Source: Selaginella moellendorffii
Taxonomy: Eukaryota; Streptophyta; Lycopodiopsida; Selaginellales; Selaginellaceae
Direction of reading: 5' to 3'
Assembly (NCBI RefSeq): GCF_000143415.4
Contig: NW_003314373.1
Location: 124,001 to 188,000 of the forward strand
Length of the DNA stretch: 64,000 nucleotides
Shown: positions 33,542 through 45,668 of the stretch, piece after piece
How the letters are laid out: each line of letters begins with the position of its first letter
Numbering within the stretch: position 1 is the first letter of the stretch
Notes under the pieces: model-generated
What the model saw: only the letters and a program-made list of their open reading frames with translations
Told to the model about the DNA's origin: nothing
Databases searched by the model: none
Translations under genes and position numbers: made by a program

Positions 33542-36500
33542 TCAAGAACTAGCTTCTTCAGCTCTCAATCGTTGCGTCGCCACGATCTCGCCGAATGTAT
33601 CGACGAGCTGATGAGCCAGGCCGTGAGGGTCCGTAAGCAGCGTTCTCACGTACACGAAGATCATCTTCTTCTCCTCCACGCTGGCGCGGAAGCCCAGCCA
33701 TGTCAAGAGCTTGAGCCGGAAGTCCGGCTGGAGATGGCCCTGGCGCTCCAGCCACACTATCACCTTGATGCTAAACTCGAGGCTCTTGTCAAGGTAGTCC
33801 TCGCTCCAGAAGTCACCACTGGTATCAACGTCGTTTTGAGGCTCCCCAAGCGAGAGATGATCGTCGATGATCTTCTTTCTCTTCTTCTCGGCTTGCCGCG
33901 GTCGATCCTGCTGCGCTTGAGTCTCGGGGATCACCTTTGCAAGCCTTTGTGGAGGAACGATCGTCTTCTTGCTCTTTTGCCGTATGAGCTTGTTCACGTT
34001 TTCATGTTGTACCACTCCATTTCGATGTTGCTCTCGATTCCTCTGGCTCCTGTCGCTGGGAAGGTCCTGGCTCTTGATCACTCCGCTTTGATGCTGCTCC
34101 CGGATCTGGTTCTTCTCTTGCTCGATCGCCTCATCCAAGTTTTGCTTTTGCTGCTGGATCGCATCGTTTTTCTCGATGGCTTTTTCTACCACCGGAGTAG
34201 GCTGCTGCTCCACGGTGTTTTTCTCGGGCACTTTATTCCCGACAAGATGGTTTTGCTGCTCGATCGCTTCGTTTTGCTCGATGACCACCAGAGCCACGTT
34301 GTTTTTCTCGGGCACTTCATCCCCGAAAAGATGGTTTTGCGGCTGGATCGCTTCACTTTGCTCGATGGTTTTTTCCGGAGTAGGCTGCTGCTCCACGTTG
34401 TTTTTCTCGGGCACTTTATCCCCAAAAAGATGGTTTTGCGGCTGGATCGCTTCACTTTGCTCGATGGCTCTTTCCGGAGTAGGCTGCTGCTCCACGTTGT
34501 TTTTCTCGGGCACTTTATCCCCGAAAAGATGGTTTATCGCTTCGTTTTCTAACACCGGAGTAGGCTGCTCCTCCACGTTGTTTAACTCGAGCACTGTATC
34601 CCCGATTTGCGGCTGGATCGTCTTCATTTGCTCGATGACCTTTTCTGCGACCACTTTATCCGCGACAAGATGGTTTTGTAGTTGTATTGTGCTTTCCACT
34701 TCATCCTTTTGCTGAGTATGTTTCTCGATCACGTCATCCACTTCAGCATGGTCAGCATGGTCATGCTCCTGGATCGTCTTCTTTTGATCGTCAACGTTTT
34801 CTGCCACCATAGTATCTTGTTGCTCCATCACCAACTTATGGCTTTTACTTATCGTCGGAGCATCCATCTCCTTCTGGCTCACTTCATCCACGACATCGTC
34901 ATGGCCTTGCTGCTGGATCGTCTCCTTTTCCTCGTTAGCGCATCCCACAACCGGAGAATCCATGCTGCTCTTCTCGAGTTTCTCGATCACTATCCGTTGT
35001 TTCGGGGTTTGCAGCGGAAGACTTTCTTTCTCGTGTACCCGAGACTTGTTTAGATCAATCCTCTCTCGATCCTCCACGTCCTTGAGCACCTCATCCATGT
35101 CCTCGGAACAATACAGCCTCTTTGCAACCGACTTCGAGCCTTGAGAATCATTTTTCTTCTGAGAGGACGGCACCGTCTCTGATATAACGTGCTTCTCTTC
35201 CTCAACGGTGGTTGCATTCGCTTCTTCCACGGGTACAGAGAATAGCTCCCCACTTGCCGGGCTGTGTAACTGTGAACCTAGTGCGTTCCTCATCGTCGTG
35301 GCAGTACCATCACCATGAAAAAACTTGCCAACCTCACGTATCCGGAAACTTAGATCACCCTTTCCGCCATCTAGCAACTTGTGAAATGGCTCAAGATCAT
35401 GATCCAGTCTAGGAGTGGAAAACCGAGCCTCAATCCGACCAAACTCACCGGACCCTGTCAATGGAACAAGCCTTAGCTCGTAGTCTACTCCGGGGTATAA
35501 GCCAGTTACCACAGCCTTCGTCACTTCCCCACCTGGTACGCTACAAACTGGACCCTCTGGGAAGTTACTTGCACCAGCTGCCCGACACCATACGCTGTGA
35601 CCGATCACTTCATCTCCCAGTGTATTCTCAGTGCCACTCCATGAAACCACTGCCGACTCGGGCGTTACTTGCTCGATGTGAGTTTTATAGATGCGCTCCA
35701 GTGCTCCCCCTGTGTAGCCAGCTAAAACTAAATACGAGAGCAAAAACAAAAAAAGAAAGGTCTCACCTTTCGTCACGAAAATCCTTTGCGTCTCTTGCTC
35801 TACGGGCCAAGACGAGGCCTTCTTAATGGCATTCTCGATCTGGTTCTGGACGTGTACGCCGCAGGATAGTCTCGTCACTAAACCCCGAGTGCGCATTGCA
35901 GCAGCCAGACCACCGGGGCCTAGTTCTTTTTCCAAGGCTCTTACCGCATCGGCAACCATGTCGTGAAGGTTTTTATATCGCAGAGTGCCATCCAAGAGAC
36001 GAAAAGCCAACGAGAGTCGAGTTGTAAAAACGTCGATTCGTCGTGCATTCTTGGCGACAGAGAGTAGCCTTCTCCAGCATCTGGAAACAAAAAACAAAAA
36101 AAAAGATAAAGAACGATTGAAAAATATATATTCGTTCAGCTTACCCAAGCAAGCAACTGATGAAGCCACAATTCACGCAAGAAAAGCTTCCGTCCAGCTG
36201 AATCGTGTTTCCCCGCTTCACGACTCCAGCAGCTCGCAGCTTGAGGCCGCACTCCAAGTGGCAGGAAGCACCACAGCTTCTGTATTTCTCTCCACCGCAT
36301 TCTATCCACAGGCATGGATCCTTGTTGTCGTCGAAACGCTTGCAAATGCAACAAGAACAGCGCCTGCAAAACTCCTCCTTGCCACTCAGCTTTGCTCGGC
36401 ATGCAGCGTTCCCGCAAAGACGATCCTGGAAGCCACCTTGGTCAAGAGCTGGCAAACGACGAACTTTCTCGCCTTTCCTGGATCGCTTTCTCAGAGTCTG

Positions 36501-36926
36501 AAAGACTGGAGTCTCTGTCGCTCGGGTTGGACGTGGTAAGTCTTCTACTGCTGGTCCCGGCCTTGATTTTTCTTTAACTCGCTCTTTACGTGAAACCGGA
36601 CACTTCTCCTTCGGCCCTGTTTCAATCCGCAGCAGTCGCTGAATCAGCCTCGGCCTGGAATAATTTGCGTATTTGTTGATCCCTCCGATCCGATAGTTCA
36701 AGTACTGCTGGAGCTGGCTCCTGGACCAATTCTCGAAACTGGCATGGCCTTTCGGGACCACTGGACAGTTCCCGTGGTGAGCAACATCCGCGAGAATTTT
36801 TAAAGCTGGATCGAGAAAAAAGAAAGAATAAAGGAGCTGTTAGACAAAACCAAAGCTGCTGTTCTACTCACTAGACTGTGCTGCAGGAAACACTTCCACG
36901 TTTCCCTCCGCGGACGCTCTTGCCAT
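33542..36926 (-). CDS. VIN3-like protein: PHD, FNIII and VID domains (4 exons, 1071 aa)
   Basis: Exons 36926-36872, 36805-36145, 36080-35767 and 35727-33542 join in phase to 1071 codons. In order: a short helical part (NWSRSQLQQYLNY), a basic linker, a Cys-rich PHD finger (CGNAACRAKL, CRRCSCCICKRFDD, SCHLECGLK; about residues 140-235), a conserved helical domain, a fibronectin III domain (VTPESAVVSWSG, then GLYPGVDYELRLVPLTG; about 350-450), a long acidic/Gln-rich linker with tandem repeats, and the C-terminal VID domain (FSIKVIVWLERQGHLQPDFR, then LTWLGFRASVEEK). VIN3/VIL proteins partner PRC2 in H3K27me3 silencing, the VID domain mediating self-association. At 1071 aa it is longer than most members, chiefly because of the linker. 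ATG 36926 was the first in the exon; a 5' UTR intron upstream is likely (donor near 37157). Confidence 0.9.
34190..34620 (-). repeat. in-frame tandem repeat in the VIN3-like linker
   Basis: The phrase TTCTCGGGCAC (plus strand) recurs at about 34221, 34305, 34404 and 34503, with a weaker copy at 34584. Spacings are 84, 99, 99 and 81 bp, all multiples of three. The encoded unit reads NHLFGDKVPEKNNVEQQPTP then EKTIEQSEAIQPQ. High DNA identity between the 99-bp units suggests recent expansion. Confidence 0.8.
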
Positions 36927-36929
36927 CAC

Positions 36930-37450
36930 GAAAACCAAGTCCTCATATTTGCTCTCTCGATTCTCCTGTCCACAAGAAAAAACCAAGGGAATTTTTCTCA
37001 AAACTCTGATAAAATAATTGATCGCGATCGCGAAGTTACACCTAAATCTACACTAAGCCTCACGGCATTGTCCCTATCGAAAGATTACCCGACGATTTCT
37101 CCCAAATCCAAGAAGATGTAAACAAGAAACTAAGAATCGTCCGCCCTCTTGCATACCTCGGCAAGGACGAGGAAGTCGCGACGTCAGCGTGGAAGCAATG
37201 CAAGGATTCGAGGCCCCAGCTTGGAATGCGCCACGCTCCAGCGGCGCACTCCACGCGCCGCGAAAGAGAGAGCCAACCAAAATGTAAAATTTAGGGCTCA
37301 TGCTACAAATTTAGGGCTGGAGAGGTTAGGTATATTCTCTCTTTCGAACTGAGAATATACTTACTTTTGTAAGGGTTGTAAATACAACAAATTTAGGGCT
37401 AGATCATGTACTTACTTTTTTAAGGGCTGTATAGATAGTGCTTATAGTAA
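36930..37450. promoter_or_regulatory. intergenic region between VIN3-like gene and PIN-like carrier
   Basis: Probably the 5' flank and 5' UTR exons of the VIN3-like gene (minus) and the 5' flank of the carrier gene (plus). It contains three AAATTTAGGGCT phrases (near 37289, 37308, 37391) and a perfect hairpin with a TATATTCTC/GAGAATATA stem and 11-nt loop (37331-37359). No other gene is seen. Confidence 0.4.
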
Positions 37451-37451
37451 T

Positions 37452-39555
37452 GTGTGGGTGATATTCACGATGGAGCTCTTGATTTCTAGTAAAGTCCATT
37501 TCTTGTGGAAGGATAGCAATGTCTTTGGCAGGCAGAAATTCTCCAAGAATTACTTATATTTGAATCGCGACACAGCCAATTGCAGGATTGCTGCTGTTGC
37601 TCCTCTCAAACTGGTGGAATTTGCTGCCAATCTTCCCTCTTTCAACAGTGATGTGCTGTTCACATCTCTGGGAGCTTCTGCTAGCATCTTCAGTGCTTGT
37701 GGTAAATCCTTTCCACCAAGAAATTAGTCCCCCTTTAATGCGATTTCCCAGTGCAGCTCTGATAACATGGCTTCAAAGGTCTGAATTTCTTCCTGCAGAG
37801 ACACCAGTGGTTTTAAGCCAGGTTTGGTCTTAAGTATTTGTATCTAATATTTAATTTACTATTGCAACAAAGGTGGCATTTCGAGTTCTGATTCCCTGCT
37901 ACCTTATGTCGAAGGTATATTTTCATTAACAGCTCTTTAGAGTTATTTTGTGCCTATAACTTTAAGGCTTTGTTTTGTGTACTCTAGGTATCTACCGTTC
38001 TTGCAATGCACCATACAGGAATTAATATAGCTGCGATCCCCTTGATCGCAATTGCCCAGGTACTTTGAAAGATGTTTCTTACGAAAACTTGGAGTAATCA
38101 TGCATGATAATACAACACAGATTTCGGCTGGAGCTTTGCTTGGCAAACTTGCTTGCGCTACTTTGTATCATATTCCAAACACCACCAGAAAACAATTGTC
38201 AGCCAAAGTTCTAGCTAAAAAGGAAGCTCTCGTGACGATTTCTTGTGCATTTGGCAACACACTTTCACTTCCACTCGTGAGCTGTTCCTTAAAGAGGTTT
38301 TCAACACGATCTTAGTAATAAAACAGGTTTTTATCAGAGGAATTCTGTCTCCTCGAGATGCAAGCCTTGCATCAGGGTAAGAATTCAATGTCTATCAGCT
38401 CTAACCAATTCTTTCCTTTCAGCTATCTCGCATTGTTCATTGTTGGATGGTCTCCATTTTTGTGGACTGTAGCGTATCAAATTCTATCTTCTTCAGTCCA
38501 GAGCCAAGAAATTCCAGAGAAACAGAAACATTTTGTGGACAGTATTATCAGGTGGTACAAACGTCTCTTGAATCCTCCATTATTTGGAGTAAGTTAATTC
38601 CATCACCATAAAGCCATATATGTTTTCTTTTACTTATTATTTTCTTTTCAGGTTCTACTAGGCACCGTACTTGGCCTCTCCCCTGTATCAAAATTCCTGA
38701 CTCTTGACGACTCCTCTGCAAACGTTCCGCTTGTCTGGAAAATATTTCATCCAGTTTATGATGTAAGCTTCATAGATGACAATAGTTTTGACAATAATCT
38801 GAACAAGTTGATCATGTGTCTCCATTTGTTTCAGGCAGGATCATTCCTGGGATCAGCAGCACCAGCAATCCAAGTTATTGTCTTGGCTTGCTCATTGGCC
38901 GGAGTTATGAAGTCTCGGAGCGCAAAGTTACCTCATTTCTGGGGACCCAGGAAGATCAAGTCGCTTGCTCCTGCACTGGCAGTGACGGATTCCAGTGTAT
39001 CTAGTAGCAACCATGAATCATCACCAACTTTGATCGGACGCAAAGAACTGGTGGCAATCTGTTTCGTGAGATGGCTGATACTTCCACTTTTCTTCTCTAC
39101 AGCTCTATCAGTTGAGTCGTGTACTACTAAATAGCTATGCTAACTCTTCTAATTTAGATTGCGGAGAGGATGAAGGTCTTGACGATGGATCCCATATGCA
39201 AGATCACTCTACTGGTATGGTATTTTTCTTTTAAAAAAAAATAAAACTTGTGCATTGTATTTCTTAACAGGTCCTTTCTTCAATGCCATCAGCACAGAAC
39301 TTAGTTGTTCTTGCCCAGGTATGAAATTTCAAATATCATTATTATTGTTTTAATTGCTATATACTTGTCATACTTAAAACAGCTGCGTCCCTCCACAAGG
39401 CCACTTGCAAAAGAGTTGGCAAAACTGTTGCTGTTTCAGGTAAGAGCCATTCTAGTTTGCTTACAAATTCTGAGAATCCTGCTTAAAAGTATATTGGAGC
39501 CCTGGTACCAATCACACTCTGGCTCGCAGTCTTCATGTCAATGGTATCTAGCTGA
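37452..39555 (+). CDS. auxin efflux carrier family protein, PIN-like (PILS-type), 13 exons, about 471 aa
   Basis: Thirteen exons join in phase: 37452-37701, 37757-37821, 37873-37914, 37988-38059, 38121-38276, 38327-38376, 38423-38588, 38652-38762, 38835-39110, 39158-39214, 39271-39318, 39383-39439, 39490-39555. Family text includes VAFRVLIPCYLMSK, AGALLGKLACATLY, VTISCAFGNTLSLPL, WSPFLWTVAYQIL and ITLLVLSSMPSAQNLVVLAQ, ending with a hydrophobic YIGALVPITLWLAVFMSMVSS tail. PILS proteins sit in the ER membrane and hold auxin there; other AEC members transport auxin across membranes. The N-terminal hydrophobic bundle, a central loop (about 38440-38650) and the C-terminal bundle match the family layout. 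The first about 40 residues are atypical, so the start may lie elsewhere. Confidence 0.8.
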
Positions 39556-39726
39556 TTGAGTATCAATCTTTCAAATGTATAAAGTCTTAAGCTTTTTTAA
39601 AGAGAGTACAAATCGCAGAATTTCAAAATTTAGTGCTGTCAGTGAGCGTGAGCACAAGTTCCGCGTTAAGTTCTTGATATAAACGCTCTCTATCGTTTCA
39701 ACTCCAGGAATTTCAATTTCGTAGAT

Positions 39727-41517
39727 ATGTCCCTAGCGATTTGTGATGCGCCAGTGCCAAAGTTTGTCGTGGGTCTAGATTTTGGAACCACATACTCTGG
39801 TTTTGCTTATGCACATCGCATCGACACAAAGGACGTCAATCTCTTATACGATTGGCCGTGCTCTCCGAGGCCCTATTGCAAGACACAGACGAGCCTCTTC
39901 TACACGCCAGGCAGAGAAGACGATTCGTTCAAGCTCGAAGACTGGGGCTGGGCTGCAACGAAGAAGTTCATGGAGTCAAGACCCTCATCGCAGGATGAGA
40001 TCGGTTTCCTTGCCAACAAATTCAAGCTGAGGCTAGCGGAAGATTTTAGCGACGGGAACAAGGCCATCCAAGACTCTTTTGCTGGTAGGTTGGAAGTTGA
40101 GAGGCTTGTGGTCGATTATCTCGCTTCGATCTCCAAGTTCATTGTCGAGCATCTCAAAGGAACTTATGGTCAAAGCTTTAGCGCGAGGGATGTGCAGTGG
40201 TGCCTCACAGTTCCCGCAATCTGGAGCGACAAGGCGAAGCATAAGATGCAAGTCTATGCCGAGAAGGCCAAGCTCGTAAGAGGTAAGTTTTGCTCCAGCT
40301 CCAAAGCGAGCATGTATCCCCTGAGGATAATACTGGAGCCAGAGGCGGCCTCGTTTTCGTGCCAGATGGAGCTGGGCCGCATCATCTCGCTAGCTCCAGG
40401 GGACAAGTTCCTGGTGGCGGATGTTGGTGGTGGAACAATCGATATAGTAGTGCACGAGAAGGAGAGCAGCGCTCCAGGGAAGCACGAGGTCCATGAGGTG
40501 TCCGCTAGCTCAGGAGAGCTCGGGGGTGGAACTTATGTCGACAGAAACTTCATGGAATTCCTTGAGAAAAAGATTGGTTGCTTCAGAAGATTTTGCCAGC
40601 AGGAGCAAGCTATTGTCTACCACCGCATCTTGATGTGGTGGCTGGGGCCTGACGGTAAGTGTACGTTCAATGGATCGTGTCCAAAGTTATTGGAAGTACC
40701 GAAGAAGTTGTCGAAAGCATGGAAGAAGCATGACAAAACTGTACGGGGTTTTGCTGAGGACGATGACTATTACGACGAGATCAAGATCTGTTGTGAGCAG
40801 ATGGAAGCAATCTTTGACACCGAGGTCGACAAAACCATCCGTTTGATCCAGGAGAAACTTGACAAAGTTGACGACATCAAGTACATATTTCTGGTTGGGG
40901 GATTTGCCTCGAGTCCGTATCTGCGGAGCAGAATCAAGAATCGCTTCGAGGGCGTGGCGAGAGTGGTTTCTCATCCGAATCCGGGTGGTGCAATCTGTAG
41001 CGGTGCCGTGGCTCTTGGTTATGGAACAGGCGTTGTGCTCTCGAGAATCTCCAAACATTCGTATGGCATTTACTCGTCTCGCAACTTCCATTGGAATGAT
41101 CCACCTGCGTACAAGTTTTTTGACGACGATGGGTTGAAAAAATGCGACAACATCTTCAGCCTGTTTGTGAAGAAAGAGGAGTCTGTCTCGGTCAATCAGT
41201 CCGTAACACACCCTTATTTTCCGATATTCCGGCATCAGAAGGTACTGAAGATTGCCTTGTTCAGCTCCAGCAGTGACTTCACTCCCATGTACACGACCGA
41301 CGAAGGGTGTGTAGAGCTTGATAGCTACAAATTCGACATTGGCGAGGATCTACACATGGGAACGAGACGTGAGGTGGAGGTGACAATGTTTTTCGGTCGG
41401 AGCACCATCGAGATATCTGCCCGGCGCGTCAACTTTGGAAGCAACCGTGAGTCCGAGAAGCTCTACTTTGTGGAATTTGATGCCCCTGAAGCGTATGTGA
41501 ACAAAGTGAGTGAGTGA
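39727..41517 (+). CDS. Hsp70-like ATPase, HSPA12-type, intronless (596 aa)
   Basis: A single uninterrupted frame. The nucleotide-binding fold opens with VVGLDFGTTYSGFAYA (about residues 14-29), the phosphate-1 loop of actin/Hsp70 ATPases. Phosphate-2 text FLVADVGGGTIDIVVHE lies near residue 230, and IFLVGGFASSPYLR (adenosine loop) near 385. The region after about 420 does not read like a normal Hsp70 substrate domain, which together with the GTTYSG form places it with the HSPA12-like group. Such genes are often multicopy and poorly characterised. No targeting signal is visible. Lack of introns among intron-rich neighbours hints at retrocopy origin or an intronless family. Confidence 0.85.
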   Translation: MSLAICDAPVPKFVVGLDFGTTYSGFAYAHRIDTKDVNLLYDWPCSPRPYCKTQTSLFYTPGREDDSFKLEDWGWAATKKFMESRPSSQDEIGFLANKFKLRLAEDFSDGNKAIQDSFAGRLEVERLVVDYLASISKFIVEHLKGTYGQSFSARDVQWCLTVPAIWSDKAKHKMQVYAEKAKLVRGKFCSSSKASMYPLRIILEPEAASFSCQMELGRIISLAPGDKFLVADVGGGTIDIVVHEKESSAPGKHEVHEVSASSGELGGGTYVDRNFMEFLEKKIGCFRRFCQQEQAIVYHRILMWWLGPDGKCTFNGSCPKLLEVPKKLSKAWKKHDKTVRGFAEDDDYYDEIKICCEQMEAIFDTEVDKTIRLIQEKLDKVDDIKYIFLVGGFASSPYLRSRIKNRFEGVARVVSHPNPGGAICSGAVALGYGTGVVLSRISKHSYGIYSSRNFHWNDPPAYKFFDDDGLKKCDNIFSLFVKKEESVSVNQSVTHPYFPIFRHQKVLKIALFSSSSDFTPMYTTDEGCVELDSYKFDIGEDLHMGTRREVEVTMFFGRSTIEISARRVNFGSNRESEKLYFVEFDAPEAYVNKVSE

Positions 41518-41639
41518 GGACAGTGTAGATCAAAGCATTGAGCTAAGAATTTAATCCTCAGATTCTCTCTACTTCAATTTGGGGCCAGAAACGAGCATTC
41601 TTTGTGGACAAGACCAGGCCTTTGTAAGATACCTAGGAT

Positions 41640-42350
41640 TGTAGTATTTGGATGGAGTATATGGATGGTTGAAGAGGCTCTCGGCGCTACCAGGCATCTC
41701 CGAGAGCGAGCTAGAGTCAATCCCGGCGTCCATCCATAAGGCAGGGGGCGTCCGCCGGAGCGGAGACCGTGGTCAACTAGGTGGACAATGTGGCGATCAT
41801 ACTTCAGGGCCTTCCTCCCGCCAGCCCATCACGACGAAGTGCTCCATGATGCTTTCCAGAGATTCCTCAAGCGCAAAGGTACTACGAGCGAGCTTGCGCG
41901 AGGATGGAAAGTAGGACCAAGGCTTGCATGGCCAGGAGATCTTGGAAACGTTGGCGGCCGTGGACACGAGCAGCGCCATCGCCTATTTGCTATCGAACCT
42001 TCGAGGCTGGAGCTGGTGGAGATGGAAATGCGGGACAGGAACGCAGAGCTAGAGGCCGCCAAGGCACCGAAAGAACAATACAGACGTGTGGATAGCGGAG
42101 AACTCATGCTCCAGCTTGCCATCGGCCGGGTGTTGGGGCAAGGAAAGATGCTACCGCACATCGAGATCGGGAGTGTGGCTCTCCAGCGACACGCCGGACT
42201 TGGTGAAGAAACAAGCCGGTGCCTCGGGAGTGACTTGGGAGCTTGTGAGTCTTGCGGGGGAGCTAGAAGAGGACTTGGACATTCCTCGTCAGCTTGACAG
42301 CGCAGTAGGAGCCGGTTATTTCGCTGCTTCGCGGTAGAGGTCAACTTCGT
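41640..42350 (+). other. uncertain coding-like stretch downstream of Hsp70-like gene
   Basis: A GC-rich interval with open frames in all three plus-strand phases (notably 41788-42297). Protein-like text appears (AFLPPAHHDEVLHDAFQRFL; LVSLAGELEEDLDIPRQL), but the frames do not join through obvious splice sites. It may be a decayed gene. No family recognised. Confidence 0.25.
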
Positions 42351-42559
42351 TGACCACGTTGTCTCTAGGGTGGCGTCCCCTCTTCTTAGGAAGGTTATCT
42401 GCGCGTTGAGGGAGCTGTTTTCTACCGGCTTGACGTGACATATATCTAAATGGGGTGGTTGCTTGAGTACCCAATAAATAGATAGATATTGCTGCCAAAC
42501 CTCAAACTCTTCCTAGGTGCTATTTACATCCTTAGACGTTTCTGCTAGTATCTTCAGTG

Positions 42560-44904
42560 ATCCATTTTAACTTTATTTTGGTTCTTAGAAGCTCATTCAA
42601 ACTTTATATATCTGGAATATACTTGAACATTTTGGGATATTCTATTATTTAATAGCTAATATTGATTTAATCTTGTGTTTATAATTTATAAACTTTTTCA
42701 ATCAATTTCTAGTATATTCTAGTTTATTTACCTCTAATGGTAATAAGTGTTTACAAATTATAATTAATGATCAATTGTAAGAATGCTGTGAACTGTTTTC
42801 TCTGTGGTGTTCATGGATTGTGAACTTGATGATCCTAGAGATCTAATAGCCATGCTCTGTCCATTTGCTCTTTTGTGTGTTTTTTTTAGGTGGTTTAGAG
42901 GCACTAAATGATGTCATTCAGCAAATAATACCAAATAGGAATAACATTACTATTAAGCAAACTAAAAGTATGCAAAATTATCTATAGCTTTTTATGTTAT
43001 ATATTATTAAAAATCTTTTCCATTAGGGATATAATTAGGTTTAATAAATAAAATAACTTATTTCCATTTATTCTAACAGTGTTTCTTAAAATTTCTTTAA
43101 TTAATTTGTAATATTTACTTATCACTAATATAACCATTATAAAAGATAAAGAAAGCTATGAAGTTATTTTTTTTGCTTCATGGCTAGAACTTAAAAAATA
43201 ACAAGTGAAACTACTTAACTATGTAAGAATATTTTTAGCAGAATTTTAATTCCCATCCTTTGAATGTTCATAAAACCATTAGGAAGAATTGCCATAACTC
43301 CCACTTTCTACATCTAAAACTCTATATAATCCTCTAAGTTAAAAGCAGGCATATAATGTCTTAAAATAAAGCTATATAAACTTTAAAACTAAATCATCAT
43401 TAAGCTCTCCACACTTATAGTTTCTTTATATAGTTTAGAGCACTTGAATAAAATCTAACCTATTTATATTTTAAACATTGTCTAGAAGATTAATATTTTG
43501 ATGGTTAAACACTTAAGAATTTAAGAGAGTGAAGATTATAAATTGGAATTGCTGCTATGCAATGCCTTAATCTAAACAAGTGTTTAACTTTATAAGGTGC
43601 TTAGCATTTATGTATTCTAAGAAGTATATATTTAAAGACAAAGTACTATTATATATCATATATGAAAATTGCATAAAAAACTAAAAGTGTGAGTGCTCAG
43701 GAAGAAATTATATTGTTTCTTAGTGTAAAAAGTTATTTCCAAAATAGTTTCAATTTAGATTCTAGTGTAATATATGATAACAATTACAAACGTGGATCAT
43801 ATTTATTATAGGATTTTTTTCTCATAATGTGTAATACATTAATACAAGCTATAAGTTAGAATGGATAAAAATTTAAATATAATATATAATTAATTTTAAT
43901 TTAGATTTATATGGATATGTCTTTGTTAACTAAGCTGTAAATTAAAATTTACAATAGCAATTTCAACGTTTGAAAAAACAATTGTTTTATATTACACTTT
44001 ATTATATTATCTATCTTAGTAGGAATAATTAAAAACTCTACTACATTATTATGAAAATAAATATTTTTATAAAACTTATTTTTATAGTTTTTATTTAAGC
44101 ATAATCTTAAGTTTTATAATTAATTAATTGTTTTCAAAGTAAGCTAGTATGAAGAATTCTAATATTTTATCTAGTTTAAACAAAAACAATTTATCATAGG
44201 ATTTTAAGACCGTAATTATATTGCAATTATAAAAAATTTCTTTCTCTGTCATAAAAATAAATATGTCAGATTACATTTTTTAAAAATGTTATATTTACTA
44301 TTTATATATTTAAATATTTAAAAATATATATAATAATATAATTGTTTTAATGAAATAAGGATAATAACTATGTTTATAGAGTTCCTTTTCGCAAAAACTG
44401 TGGCAAGCTGAGAGCAAATGACAAGCTGCTCAAAACATTCAAATGTATGTACCTGGGTTTTTATACCATGACTAATATTGTGAAAGCTAATGGTAAATAA
44501 TTATTTAATTTAGCTTGTTTAACTGTTTTATACTTTTGTTTTTAAAAGATTTTAACATAAGTCTAGTCACATTTTTTTTTGGAGAGGTATTGTTTATCAC
44601 TTTAAAAATGCAAAGACTAAAAATTGTTGGAAAATGAAATATGAAGAATTTTAATATTTTACTTAACAAAAAGTTTATCATAGGATTTTAAGAACATAAT
44701 TAATATGAAATTACAAAAATTATCTTTCTCTGTCATAAAAATAAATATGTCAGATTATATTTTTTAGAAAATTGTTTATTTACTATTTATATATTTAAAT
44801 ATTTAAAATTATGTTATAATAATATAATTGTCTTTATGAAATAGCAATTATTTATATTGTATCCGATATTAAATAATAAAATTATGCTATAACAATATAA
44901 TTGT

Positions 44905-44954
<50 letters not shown>

Positions 44955-45450
44955 ATCTAGTTTTAAATATAACAGACAGTCAAAGTATTTTACACCTTTT
45001 TGAAATATCTTAAGTTGTAATGTTTTTAGCTTTTTAAATATATAAATCATAACTTTATTTAGACTACATTTTATTTACATTTAAAGTAGTATTCTTTATT
45101 TTCTAACATATTACCGTGTCACACTCAAACTTGATAACCATTCTCTCTGCACCTATAATCAAGAGTAGGATGTGGATTGACGGCTCTACTTTGTTTGTCT
45201 TGAACTCCTCATCCAATGGCCCACAACACATCAACTCATAAGGGGTAAAAAATGTAACACGAATCTTTAAATTATTCTTTGGCACCTCAATAGAGTAGGA
45301 CAACGTATAACTTGCCACACGAAATCACGAAATCACATCGAATCTCCCCGCAGTGCACTGCCAGGGAATAGGACAATCCCGCAAGCATATTCCGCCATAG
45401 GGCAGCGAATATGTCGTCAAATACCCAAGACCGTTTGTTGTCAAAATGGA
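42560..45450. other. AT-rich gene-free block with internal duplication
   Basis: About 2.9 kb of very AT-rich DNA. A segment of about 200 bp at 44147-44355 is repeated in direct orientation at 44638-44845 (shared: TTATCATAGGATTTTAAGA, CTTTCTCTGTCATAAAAATA, TTTACTATTTATATATTTAA). A third partial copy of the end (TAACAATATAATTGTCTTTA) runs into a (TA)n tract. A relative of the 18.2-kb TIR-like element lies near 42600-42968. A short minus frame at 45318-45103 has no recognised motif. Confidence 0.6.
44908..44950. repeat. (AT)n microsatellite
   Basis: An uninterrupted alternating A/T tract of about 43 bases at the end of the third partial copy of the AT-rich duplication. Confidence 0.9.
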
Positions 45451-45631
45451 TTATTTTATGGGGTAGAATAAGTTTTCTAAACCCCTAAAATCCCCTGCCC
45501 AATTTCTCCACCACTGGTTTGTGGAGAGAGAAGGGAACCATCGCTACGCTCCTCCTGTGCTATCCTCGTCTTACATTGGTTTGAATGGACGGCCCACATT
45601 AACCAGGGCACACGCCTGCCTATTGCTTGCG

Positions 45632-45634
<3 letters not shown>

Positions 45635-45662
<28 letters not shown>
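45635..45662 (+). promoter_or_regulatory. (TC)14 tract in probable 5' leader/promoter of REC gene
   Basis: An uninterrupted CT microsatellite about 550 bp before the REC start codon. CT/GA-rich tracts near transcription starts are typical plant core-promoter or leader elements. Function inferred. Confidence 0.5.

Positions 45663-45668
<6 letters not shown>

Noticed and set aside
33572-34552. 326-codon plus-strand frame opposite the VIN3-like gene
   Set aside because: The minus-strand gene has PHD, FNIII and VID domains in phase. The plus frame mirrors its repeats.
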